From: Pseudanabaena sp. Chao 1811
GTDB taxonomy: Bacteria > Cyanobacteriota > Cyanobacteriia > Pseudanabaenales > Pseudanabaenaceae
Length of the DNA: 64,000 bases
Assembly (NCBI RefSeq): GCF_027942295.1
Contig: NZ_CP101416.1
Span: forward strand, 3,086,501 to 3,150,500
Direction: 5' to 3'
This document shows, piece after piece, positions 15,937 to 22,907 of this stretch (within the stretch, counting starts at the first letter, position 1; each line of letters begins with the position of its first letter). Both the position numbers and the translations under genes were made by a program. The notes beneath the pieces were generated by a model, which was given only the letters and a program-made list of their open reading frames with translations, did not search any database and had not been told where the DNA came from.

Positions 15937-17841
15937 ATGTCAGATCCCGTAAGCAAACCTCTCACCACCTACGAGCGCTACCTTATTTTCGTTGAGCGGA
16001 TAATTCTCAACATAAATAATGGCAAATTGCTATCTAAAGAACATGTCTATCGCATTCTCAGTGAAAGCTTAGAATCTGGCACAGGGGAAATTTTTGAGCG
16101 ATCGCTTGCCGAACATAGCAATCTGTTGCAAGCAAATTTTGATGCTCAGACCGATACAGTCAAACAAGCTAAGGCAACCCAAAGCCTGCGTGCTATGAAA
16201 ATCCTCAAAGATGCGTGGGAGCAGTGGCAAACCAACTATCAAGTTCAGGATACCTGTGCTAGAGGTTTACAGAGGATATTGGACGCTGAGGCGCAAGATC
16301 GCTTATTGACTTTAATCCAAGTTCTTGACCCCAATCACACACCTGTTTTTGAACGTCAGCATCTTCAAATCCTTACGGAATTGTTGCAAAAAACTGCGGA
16401 GACATTGGTTGATGATTCGGAAGCTTTTCAATTGCGTCAATTTGCGATCGGGCTAACTCGTGGCTTAGCATCCTTTGACCTATTGGAAGGATTTCTCGTC
16501 AGTTGGCTCTATGCGTCACAGCGACAGGTGGGCTTTGAACGAACAAAGGTAGCTGGTCCTTGGCAGATCTGGGCGCAGCAGATTGCGAGTCCTTTACCCA
16601 AGGAGCTATTTGCTGGACAGTCTCTCAATCAATCGGCAGCAGCGATCGCCCAATCGCAACGGAGCATCGATATTAGTGCTTGGGTAGAGTTATCAATTCT
16701 CTTGCGATATTTACAGAATGGGCTAGTGCGCTGGTTTGACCAGCAACCCTATGATGCGAAAGCAGGATTGCATGTGACGGGTATTACCTTTGTTGTCTTT
16801 GCGATGATTTGGGGGGAACTCAGCAGTGGCTTCCAAAATGCTCAGAATTTATCAGAACGCGATCGCCAATATTTTGCCAAAATTTGTTTCCGTCTGAGTC
16901 TCCAAACTTTGCGAACCTTTGCCCAACGCGAAAACTTTCCCCTCTATGGTGGTGTATTTGCCTCATTCTCAGGGGAAAGCTTCCGCGAAACGATTAACTA
17001 TCTCGATCAACCTCTTAAGGAAGCAGAAAATACTCAAGAGAAAGCCCGTATCCTCACAGTATTAGGCTATTCCCAAGCTTGGATGGGGCAACATAATCAG
17101 GCGATCACACTGCATCAAGAGGCGTTAACCCTTGCCCGTGAAGTCGGTGATCAACGTTGCGAAATTGCTAATCTCAATCATCTGAGTCGGATTAGACTCA
17201 TACAAAAGGATTTCAGCAATAGTGAATCTCAAGCTCAGAGAGCGGTGATTTTAGCGCGGCAAAATGGCGATCGCCAAGGAGAGGCTAATGCTCTGGCAAA
17301 TTTAGGTTATAGCGAGGTGATGCTGGCGCGACAACAGGAATATGTGACTCCCGAAGAGATGGAAACGCCGATCAATCATTTAGAACGCGGACAAAAGCTA
17401 TCTGAGAAATTGAATGATTTGCAAAATCAAGCTCTTTGTTGGGTAGGTTTGGGAACTGCCTATGTGGCGATCGAGCAACCCCAGCAAGCACAAATCCATT
17501 TAGAGCAAGGCTTAGCTATCACTCAACAAATTGGCGATCGCGATTTACAAGCTCTCAGTCATGCCTATCTCGGTGAGGCTTTCTATCAACTTAATCAACT
17601 AGAATCTGCGACTTATCATGCTTGTTTAGGAATGTATTTGCTAGAACAACGGCATAGCAAAGCATGGCAACAGTCCGCAGCTTTGGTCGTGATTTTGCAA
17701 GGGAAATTAGGCTCTGAGGCTTTCTCTAATATTCTGCAACAAATGCGATCGCAGTTTATTGCTCTCATTGGTATCGATGGATTTGATCATTTACCAAATT
17801 TAATTGAACGTTATCGCCAAGGAGATATAAAACCATCTTAA
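15937..17841 (+). CDS. Tetratricopeptide repeat protein
   Basis: In this 634-residue soluble protein, the first about 350 residues are helical and not assigned to a family. TPR units follow from about 360 to 600, for example ARILTVLGYSQAWMGQHNQA, CEIANLNHLSRIRLIQKDF, GEANALANLGYSEVMLARQQ and QALSHAYLGEAFYQLNQLES. Such repeats make a superhelical scaffold for protein-protein contacts; the partner is not evident. No signal peptide or membrane segment is seen. It is a single gene preceded by a hairpin. Confidence 0.8.
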   Translation: MSDPVSKPLTTYERYLIFVERIILNINNGKLLSKEHVYRILSESLESGTGEIFERSLAEHSNLLQANFDAQTDTVKQAKATQSLRAMKILKDAWEQWQTNYQVQDTCARGLQRILDAEAQDRLLTLIQVLDPNHTPVFERQHLQILTELLQKTAETLVDDSEAFQLRQFAIGLTRGLASFDLLEGFLVSWLYASQRQVGFERTKVAGPWQIWAQQIASPLPKELFAGQSLNQSAAAIAQSQRSIDISAWVELSILLRYLQNGLVRWFDQQPYDAKAGLHVTGITFVVFAMIWGELSSGFQNAQNLSERDRQYFAKICFRLSLQTLRTFAQRENFPLYGGVFASFSGESFRETINYLDQPLKEAENTQEKARILTVLGYSQAWMGQHNQAITLHQEALTLAREVGDQRCEIANLNHLSRIRLIQKDFSNSESQAQRAVILARQNGDRQGEANALANLGYSEVMLARQQEYVTPEEMETPINHLERGQKLSEKLNDLQNQALCWVGLGTAYVAIEQPQQAQIHLEQGLAITQQIGDRDLQALSHAYLGEAFYQLNQLESATYHACLGMYLLEQRHSKAWQQSAALVVILQGKLGSEAFSNILQQMRSQFIALIGIDGFDHLPNLIERYRQGDIKPS

Positions 17842-17858
17842 AATTTGGTGATGATATC

Positions 17859-17981
17859 GTGTTTGTGAAGCTAGAGGGCAAGCGTTATGGAATATCTCAG
17901 GTCTTGTCTCCTCTAGTTAATCAAAGCGATTTAGAGATGGCATGGCGAGTTTTACGCAAGATTGCAGAAATAGAAGTTTAA
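17859..17981 (+). pseudogene. Short gene remnant after the TPR gene
   Basis: An open frame reads VFVKLEGKRYGISQVLSPLV... to TAA at 17981 (40 codons from GTG 17859). It continues open upstream into the TPR gene without a good start. The composition looks protein-coding (LEMAWRVLRKIAEIEV), so it may be the 3' end of a decayed gene. The family is not recognised. Confidence 0.3.
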
Positions 17982-17994
17982 TTTTTGGATGTTA

Positions 17995-18300
17995 TTAAGC
18001 AGGTTGTTTTTCCTGAACAGTTACTGAGAGTTTTAGCCCTAATTGGTTTAGTAATTTAGCAATGGTCAGTAACTCACTGGACTGTTGTTTCGGAAGTAGC
18101 TGAGGGTTGATATCTAAGTTCAGATTATTGTTTTTTGAATTGTTTGTAATATCTTGTTGAGCTTCTGCAACATTTTTCAAAGCCAATAAAATATGCTCGA
18201 AGTTTCCATCTTCTAAGACTGCATCTAGGTAAGCAGCAGCTTCTAAGGGATCTTTTAAGGATTCAATTAGGTAGGAATGATAGCTTTTATAGGTTGGCAT
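17995..18300 (-). CDS. HigA-like antitoxin (COG3636 type) with degenerate HTH
   Basis: The protein has 101 residues. The N-terminal LKDPLEAAAYLDAVLEDGN and LALKNVAEAQ and the C-terminal LNQLGLKLSVT match the addiction-module antidote family COG3636. The middle, where a helix-turn-helix would be, is a low-complexity NNSKNNNLNLDINPQ stretch, so DNA binding and autoregulation may be lost. It overlaps the downstream end of the toxin remnant by 14 bases, as expected for a toxin-antitoxin pair in toxin-first order. Confidence 0.7.
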   Translation of the reverse strand: MPTYKSYHSYLIESLKDPLEAAAYLDAVLEDGNFEHILLALKNVAEAQQDITNNSKNNNLNLDINPQLLPKQQSSELLTIAKLLNQLGLKLSVTVQEKQPA

Positions 18301-18460
18301 TTTCTCTCCTCTGAAAGTCTACCCAGTAATGCTTTGCTCTGATGATATCTTGATTTTGGGTGTTTTTGTCACCGCCACACAGCAAAAGAATTATGGTTGC
18401 TCCTGCTTGAGCAAAATATATGCGATAACCTTGTCCATAGTCAATTCTGAGTTCCATGAC
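18287..18460 (-). pseudogene. HigB/RelE-type toxin, N-terminus removed by an IS256 fragment
   Basis: The remaining 58 codons read VMELRIDYGQGYRIYFAQ...LLLCGGDKNTQNQDI...YWVDFQRR, the C-terminal half of the phage-derived Gp49-like HigB toxins (COG3657). At 18461 the sequence switches abruptly to IS256 transposase DNA. The first about 45 residues of the toxin are missing. The nominal start in the IS sequence would give a chimeric 75-residue product. This mRNA interferase is probably inactive. Confidence 0.8.
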
Positions 18461-19104
18461 GGGTATGTGGATTTCTCCGAATGAAGGTGCGAAATTCTGG
18501 TTGTCAGTACTCACCGAAATTCACAACCGTGGGGTCAAAGATATTTTGATTGCCTGTGTCGATGGCTTGACTGGTTTCCCTAATGCGATTGAGACGGTAT
18601 TTCCTAAAACTCAGGTGCAGTTATGCATTGTCCACATGGTCAGAAACTCGGTCGCTTTTGTACCTTGGCAACAACGCAAGCAAGTTTGTGCTGACCTCAA
18701 GGCTATTTATAGCGCGGCGACGGAATCGGAGGCTGAGTTTAATCTCGAACTCTTTGCTGAAAAGTGGGACAAGCAATATCCATCAATCTCCAAGTCTTGG
18801 CGCAGTCATTGGGCAAACATTATCCCCTTCTTTGCTTTCCCGACCGAGATTCGCAGGGCGATTTATACCACCAATGCGATTGAGTCGATGAACAGTAGTT
18901 TGCGGAAGGTGATTAAATCCCAACAGATTTTTCCCTCTGATGATGCTGCTTTCAAGCTCGTTTATTTAGCAATGCGGAATATCTCGAAGAAGTGGACGAT
19001 GCCGATTCGTGATTGGAAACCTGCTCTTAATCGCTTTGCCATCCTCTTCGAGGATCGTCTCCACGTCTAGCTTCTAGACTTTACACATTTTACTTGACAA
19101 TCTC
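18461..19104 (+). mobile_element. 5'-truncated IS256-family element
   Basis: Positions 18461-19104 match 44129-44772 of the complete IS256 copy almost base for base. They cover the transposase from about residue 202 to its stop at 19070 and the right end TTTACTTGACAATCTC. The left end and the first half of the gene are missing. The left junction lies inside the HigB-like toxin gene. No target duplication can be recognised. It is transposition-defective by itself. Confidence 0.92.
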
Positions 19105-19203
19105 AACGAGTATGATTTAGCTCTTGCTATCATCTCTGGTATCGAAGCTCGTAGTTCTGTAGGTGGTTATCCCATCGAACGTTTTATATTTAATTGTGCC
19201 TAG
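19105..19203 (+). pseudogene. 3' remnant of an unidentified gene next to the IS256 fragment
   Basis: Directly after the IS end, an open frame reads YDLALAIISGIEARSSVGGY... to TAG at 19201-19203. It looks like the C-terminal 32 residues of a gene whose 5' part was lost in the rearrangement that left the truncated IS256. The family is not recognised. The last residues come from the inverted-end repeat that follows. Confidence 0.45.
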
Positions 19204-19210
19204 CTACTTA
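19181..19210. repeat. Single end of a TAAGTAGCTAGGCA-type element
   Basis: GTTTTATATTTAATTGTGCC followed by TAGCTACTTA is nearly identical to the right end of the complete element at 35681-35784. There is no matching left end or hairpin here, so this is a half element. Confidence 0.6.
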
Positions 19211-19282
19211 TTCGGAATAATTCTCTGATTTAGAGTCTTTTCTTTCTCAACTATTGCAACCATAATTACTTGTCTCCAATTT

Positions 19283-19864
19283 TCAAATTCCTGCTTTCAC
19301 AAAAAACTGTTCTGCTGTCACTGCTAAATCTGGGAATAACTCATCGGTTAATAGGCGATCGCCTTGATAAGTTTCAGGTGGACGATCGGGATAGAATACC
19401 GTGAAAGTTCTGCTCATCGGATCAATAACCCATACTCGTAATATTCCAGACTTCAAATAATCACCAGCCTTTGCCACAAATTCCTTAAAAGTCTGTCCTT
19501 CTGACATAATCTCAATTACTAACTCTGGCGGTACTGGACACATTTCATTACCGACATCACTAGGCAATCGTTCTATCGAAATGTAGGTCAAATCAGGTAC
19601 GGGACACCAATCTTGATCGTTGCGTGTTAGCACTATTCCCCATTCAGGATAAACAAAACCTTTGCCTTGAAACAAAGTTCGTAAAAAAATCAATAATTCT
19701 GCTTGTAAAGATGCATGAAATCTTTTTGGTGACATTTTTCTGATAACTTGACCATCGATAAATTCATAATTCTGATCAGACTCAGGGCTTGCCAAAAATT
19801 CCGCCAATGTCATTCGCTGTGATGTTACTGTCTCTATCACTGACGATTGAATCGCTGTAGTCAT
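19283..19864 (-). CDS. Uma2 family (DUF820) putative endonuclease
   Basis: From ATG 19864 (MTTAIQSS) the product has 193 residues. An AAGGAG Shine-Dalgarno seven bases upstream decides this start over the ORF start at 19885. Uma2 features are MTLAEFLASP, the YEFIDGQVIRKMSP opening, VPDLTYIS and PELVIEIMSEG (the PD-(D/E)xK core), and a C-terminal LFPDLAVTAEQFF. These genes are highly expanded in cyanobacteria. Nuclease activity is predicted from the fold but the role is unknown. A second, more diverged Uma2 gene follows upstream at 19921. Confidence 0.88.
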   Translation of the reverse strand: MTTAIQSSVIETVTSQRMTLAEFLASPESDQNYEFIDGQVIRKMSPKRFHASLQAELLIFLRTLFQGKGFVYPEWGIVLTRNDQDWCPVPDLTYISIERLPSDVGNEMCPVPPELVIEIMSEGQTFKEFVAKAGDYLKSGILRVWVIDPMSRTFTVFYPDRPPETYQGDRLLTDELFPDLAVTAEQFFVKAGI

Positions 19865-19920
19865 TTTCGTACTCCTTTTTTGCAAAAAAAATCTGTCCCG
19901 ATGTAACCACAGATTCGAGA

Positions 19921-20556
19921 TTAAATTAGAGATTTGCGAAACTCTCTTAACATGGCGCTTGTACCGATCGCGATCGCTTGATTTACAAGCTGTGGAATTA
20001 GGGTATTGATTGGTATATCTGGAAAAAGCAAACTACTCTCTGACTCTAGATAATGTCCATCGGTCAGTAAAAATATCTGCAAACTATCATTACGATAAAT
20101 CCAAACTTCAGGCACGGAGATCGCTTCGTAAGCAGATAATAAGGTCTTAGAAGTGACATCCGACTCGATCGCCAAATCAGGTGGCGGATAGATATCCACA
20201 TCAATACGTTCTTGACAATCACGCACTAAAGGTGAATTGGTAATATACAGACAAGTATCAGGTTCCACACCAGCACTTCCTTTTCGATAAAAGGTAGTTG
20301 AGCCAAAATCTTCCCAATCTCTCCCTTGCGCATCTAAAATTGCCGTTACAATATATCTCGCGAGACGATGGGGACGCTCATGTTGGGATAATGGGGAGAT
20401 AATCTCTAAAGTGCCTTGATAGTATGCAATGCGAGTATGGCGATCTTCACCTAGCTCATTAAGGATGTCTTCACAATCATGCCAACTCTGAGAATGAATG
20501 GCGATCGCACTACCATGTCGTAGGTCAATAGATTTGATGGGAATAGTGACGGTCAT
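19921..20556 (-). CDS. Uma2 family (DUF820) putative endonuclease
   Basis: From ATG 20556 (MTVTIPIK) this is a 211-residue Uma2 protein. The in-frame start at 20607 would add 17 basic residues. The core motifs are YYQGTLEIISPLSQHERPH, EPDTCLYI and PDLAIESDVTS, the last carrying the catalytic acidic positions. Its sequence differs enough from the neighbouring Uma2 at 19283 that a recent tandem duplication is unlikely. The function is unknown. Confidence 0.85.
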   Translation of the reverse strand: MTVTIPIKSIDLRHGSAIAIHSQSWHDCEDILNELGEDRHTRIAYYQGTLEIISPLSQHERPHRLARYIVTAILDAQGRDWEDFGSTTFYRKGSAGVEPDTCLYITNSPLVRDCQERIDVDIYPPPDLAIESDVTSKTLLSAYEAISVPEVWIYRNDSLQIFLLTDGHYLESESSLLFPDIPINTLIPQLVNQAIAIGTSAMLREFRKSLI

Positions 20557-20680
20557 GCGCTTTCTTCTGCTGATATATAGGTTTTTAAGTTTGCCTATAG
20601 CTATCATCAGTCGTATTTTATCAGATATTTTTGATTGTACTTTTCAGGGAATCGCCTGTTCGAGCAAGTAACCAATCAAC

Positions 20681-20713
20681 AAAAAAGCAGCCTGTTTGAC
20701 GGGCTACTTTTTT
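20681..20713. terminator. A/T-flanked stem-loop
   Basis: AAAAAAGCAGCC and GGGCTACTTTTTT pair with one mismatch around TGTTTGAC. It looks like an intrinsic terminator. It is upstream of the Uma2 gene on the minus strand and has no obvious plus-strand gene before it, so the transcript it ends is unclear. Confidence 0.6.
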
Positions 20714-20741
20714 ATGAGGCGATCGCGTCCCCTAGCTGTTA
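20710..20741. repeat. Solitary CRISPR-repeat-like copy
   Basis: AGGCGATCGCGTCCCCTAGC matches the core of the array repeat at 22107, but both ends are diverged. It lies 578 bases left of the first array repeat, in the 339-base stretch (20557-20895) between the Uma2 and SH3 genes. That stretch otherwise holds only a terminator and one hairpin. Confidence 0.5.
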
Positions 20742-20805
20742 TACCAATTCACGAAAGTGTGACAACACTTTTTTGAATTGAAAACCAAGCCCAGTAATGA
20801 TTTTA

Positions 20806-20838
20806 AAAACTAAAAATGGCGTAGCCATTTTTAGTTTT
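20806..20838. terminator. Perfect 15-base-arm hairpin downstream of the SH3 gene
   Basis: AAAACTAAAAATGGC and its complement enclose the loop GTA, 57 bases beyond the stop of the SH3 protein gene. The T-rich arm could support termination on the minus strand. Confidence 0.6.
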
Positions 20839-20895
20839 AGTATGAGTAGGGGGGAAGGAAGGCAATCTTGCCAAGTTTAGACCAGTTTTTTCCGC

Positions 20896-21261
20896 TCATC
20901 GACCACCTTCCACCCTAAAGCATCTTTCACCAAGGAAAGGTCTCGCAATCCATCCTCTAGTTCCACTGGGGATGTACTCTACATAATCCCAGTACACTGC
21001 TTCCCCGTCACTTTCACGCACGGCGGCTCCAATATCGTAACGCAGTCCGTTTACTCTTTGTCCCACTAAGACATAGCCAACGATATCAAATTCAACTCCG
21101 GGACCAGAGCGCATGTTAACCCGTGATCCTCTTTCTTGACCAACAACATCAAAATTGCAACGTCCTCGGACTATGGATTGGGCATTGGCGATCGGGGTGA
21201 TTTGAGGCAGGAGAGTAATGAGAGGGGCAATGGTTGCTACCAGAATTTTAGTTAATTTCAT
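20896..21261 (-). CDS. Exported SH3-domain (SH3b-like) protein
   Basis: This 121-residue protein has a signal peptide (MKLTKILVATIAPLITLLPQ...ANAQ, cleavage near 28). One bacterial SH3 domain follows, with the hallmark RVNMRSGPGVEFDIVGYVLVGQ and GTRGWIARPFLG. Two Cys (in GRCNFD and GERCFR) may form a disulfide in the periplasm. SH3b domains usually bind peptidoglycan or mediate protein contacts; no partner domain is present. A hairpin lies downstream and the CRISPR-like array starts 58 bases upstream of its ATG. Confidence 0.82.
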   Translation of the reverse strand: MKLTKILVATIAPLITLLPQITPIANAQSIVRGRCNFDVVGQERGSRVNMRSGPGVEFDIVGYVLVGQRVNGLRYDIGAAVRESDGEAVYWDYVEYIPSGTRGWIARPFLGERCFRVEGGR

Positions 21262-21318
21262 AGATTTGGATTTAGCTTCAATTATTTATTACAAGCAAGA
21301 TGGCTAAATAAAATCTTT

Positions 21319-21572
21319 GTTCCCAATTGATCGCGTCCTCTAAGCAATAGGGAAGCAGAACTATACTGGAGGCAGAGACAATTTAACGTGTTTGCAAATC
21401 GTATCCCCTAGCAAGTAAGGGAAACAGATTATAATTGTAGTCCATCTGAGGAGGATGAATAGTTTCTAATTGATCGCGTCCTGCAGCGAGTAGGAGACAG
21501 ATCTACTACCTTGCTCTAATTGTGGCGATCACAAGTTTCTAATTGATCGCATTCCCTAATGAGCAGGGGAAT
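21319..21572 (-). CRISPR. Degenerate end of an orphan CRISPR array (4 repeats)
   Basis: Diverged repeats start at 21319, 21390, 21462 and 21535, spaced 71-73 bases apart. Each keeps variants of GTTTCCAATCGATCGCGTCC...TAGCGAGTAGG. Repeats are about 36 bases and spacers about 35 bases, all different. Read on the minus strand the repeat ends in GATTGGAAAC, close to the ATTGAAAC end common in cyanobacterial CRISPRs. This cluster is therefore the old trailer side, and its greater decay fits that. No cas gene is in the window. Confidence 0.65.
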
Positions 21573-21685
21573 CCCAAAATGTATTTTGGGCATAGTCAAA
21601 TTTTACACGTCTCCGACGATTTGGTGCTCTGTTGATTTGATATTGAAGTAGAGATAGTACTGAGAGAGTAATAGATATTTAAACT

Positions 21686-21922
21686 TCAAACTTTCCCCTT
21701 TTTTGTTTGTATCAACTTTCCTCCCTTAATGATTACCAAGGTAGATATAGTAATTGCGACGATCGCTATCAAGATGGTAACAAAGAATTGAGGTATACAA
21801 TTCCTTAGTGGACAAAATAGAACAATCGCGATCATCAGTTCAATTAGTGTCAATATTATGGCTATGGAACCAGTAATGCCTGCCAAAATCAGAATAAACC
21901 CAAGAATTTTTTTCATAGTCAT
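21686..21922 (-). CDS. Small two-helix membrane protein
   Basis: The protein has 78 residues with two long hydrophobic stretches (about 5-37 and 46-67), a short CPLRNCIPQF loop and a basic tail (KGGKLIQTKKGKV). The charge pattern looks like a genuine membrane protein. The family is not recognised. It lies between the two clusters of CRISPR-like repeats, in a 460-base interruption of the array. Confidence 0.5.
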   Translation of the reverse strand: MTMKKILGFILILAGITGSIAIILTLIELMIAIVLFCPLRNCIPQFFVTILIAIVAITISTLVIIKGGKLIQTKKGKV

Positions 21923-22034
21923 AGATCTTACGGTATAGCAGTGGTTGCGATCGCTCAGAATTAATGCTCCCTGAAGCGATCGCTAACGAGTAGCGAATTT
22001 GAAGAAAAATCCTTGGAAATGGAAAAACATGGAA

Positions 22035-22438
22035 GTTCCCAATTGATCGCGTCCCCTAGCGAGTAGGAGAAGCACTCCAATTACAGATCCAAACAAAGCT
22101 AGTTTTGTTTCCAATCGATCGCGTCCCCTAGCGAGTAGGAGAAAAGCTGACTTAAAAGCTAAGCGCGATCGCATGATGTTTCCAATCGATCGCGTCCCCT
22201 AGCGAGTAGGAGAAAAGCTGACTTAAAAGCTAAGCGCGATCGCATGATGTTTCCAATCGATCGCGTCCCCTAGCGAGTAGGAGATCCCTACGCCACAATC
22301 CGATTCACGCGCGTTCGCTCGGGTTTCCAATCGATCGCATCCCCTAGCGAGTAGGAGACTCTCCAAGCGCGATTTTATTCAAGTGGTTTGGAAAGCAGAG
22401 AAATTTCCAATCGATCACGTCCCCTAGCGAGTAAGTAC
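22035..22438 (-). CRISPR. Better-preserved part of the orphan CRISPR array (6 repeats)
   Basis: Repeats start at 22035, 22107, 22178, 22249, 22323 and 22403. The middle ones agree on GTTTCCAATCGATCGCGTCC plus CCTAGCGAGTAGGAGA (36 bases), with an internal dyad (TCCCCTA/TAGGAGA). Spacers are 35-44 bases. The two spacers starting at 22143 and 22214 are identical and contain a HIP1 octamer. The rightmost repeat is changed at its end and is followed after 50 bases by a divergent gene, so a normal leader is missing. A possible decayed repeat lies near 21964-21998. Confidence 0.75.
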
Positions 22439-22489
22439 TGTAATACTCATACGCTATTATCTCCTGAGATATCATCAATTAAAAAAACT

Positions 22490-22828
22490 ATGGCTTTATT
22501 TCTCGTAACCAGTCTGATCGATGAAGGCATCTATGACAGTAGATTTGAAGTAGTTGAAGCAAATTCCAAGTTAGAAATTGCTGCTCACATGATTAGCAAT
22601 TCATGGCAATGGGAGCGTTTTTTGCGTAACTCTGTTCCTAGCGATTGGCGTGGCGGTGGCGTGAATTATGGCACTTTGTTAGATTGCGTCAGGCGATCGG
22701 ACATCACTCCCGAAAGGCTTTTAGAACTAATCGACATGACCAGAGTTGATGGTGATTCTGATGCTCAGTTGGCGATTCATGAGATTACACCAATATCTTT
22801 ACAGGCGGTGAATGTGAATAAATTTTGA
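22490..22828 (+). CDS. Hypothetical protein at the leader side of the array
   Basis: The 112-residue soluble protein begins MALFLVTSLIDEGIYDSRFEVVEA. I chose ATG 22490; the longer frame upstream reads into a CRISPR repeat and is not credible. Features are EIAAHMISNSWQWERFLRNS, DWRGGGVNYGTLLDCV and LLELIDMTRVDGDSDAQLAI. It gives the impression of a conserved small protein, but the family is not recognised. It is transcribed away from the CRISPR array and towards the type I RM operon. Confidence 0.65.
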   Translation: MALFLVTSLIDEGIYDSRFEVVEANSKLEIAAHMISNSWQWERFLRNSVPSDWRGGGVNYGTLLDCVRRSDITPERLLELIDMTRVDGDSDAQLAIHEITPISLQAVNVNKF

Positions 22829-22907
22829 TTTTAATTGTTTTTATTGGTAGGGATCGCCTTAATCACCTCTTCTAAATTTTTATAAATCTGTGACAGTAAA
22901 TTTAATT

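Noticed and set aside
18583-18891. Identical 102-residue open frames at 18583 and 44251
   Set aside because: They are alternative-frame shadows of the IS256 transposase, identical because the IS copies are identical.
18456-19070. Transposase frame starting at 18456 as a complete gene
   Set aside because: Comparison with 43527-44738 shows that it lacks the first half; the apparent start is a junction artefact.
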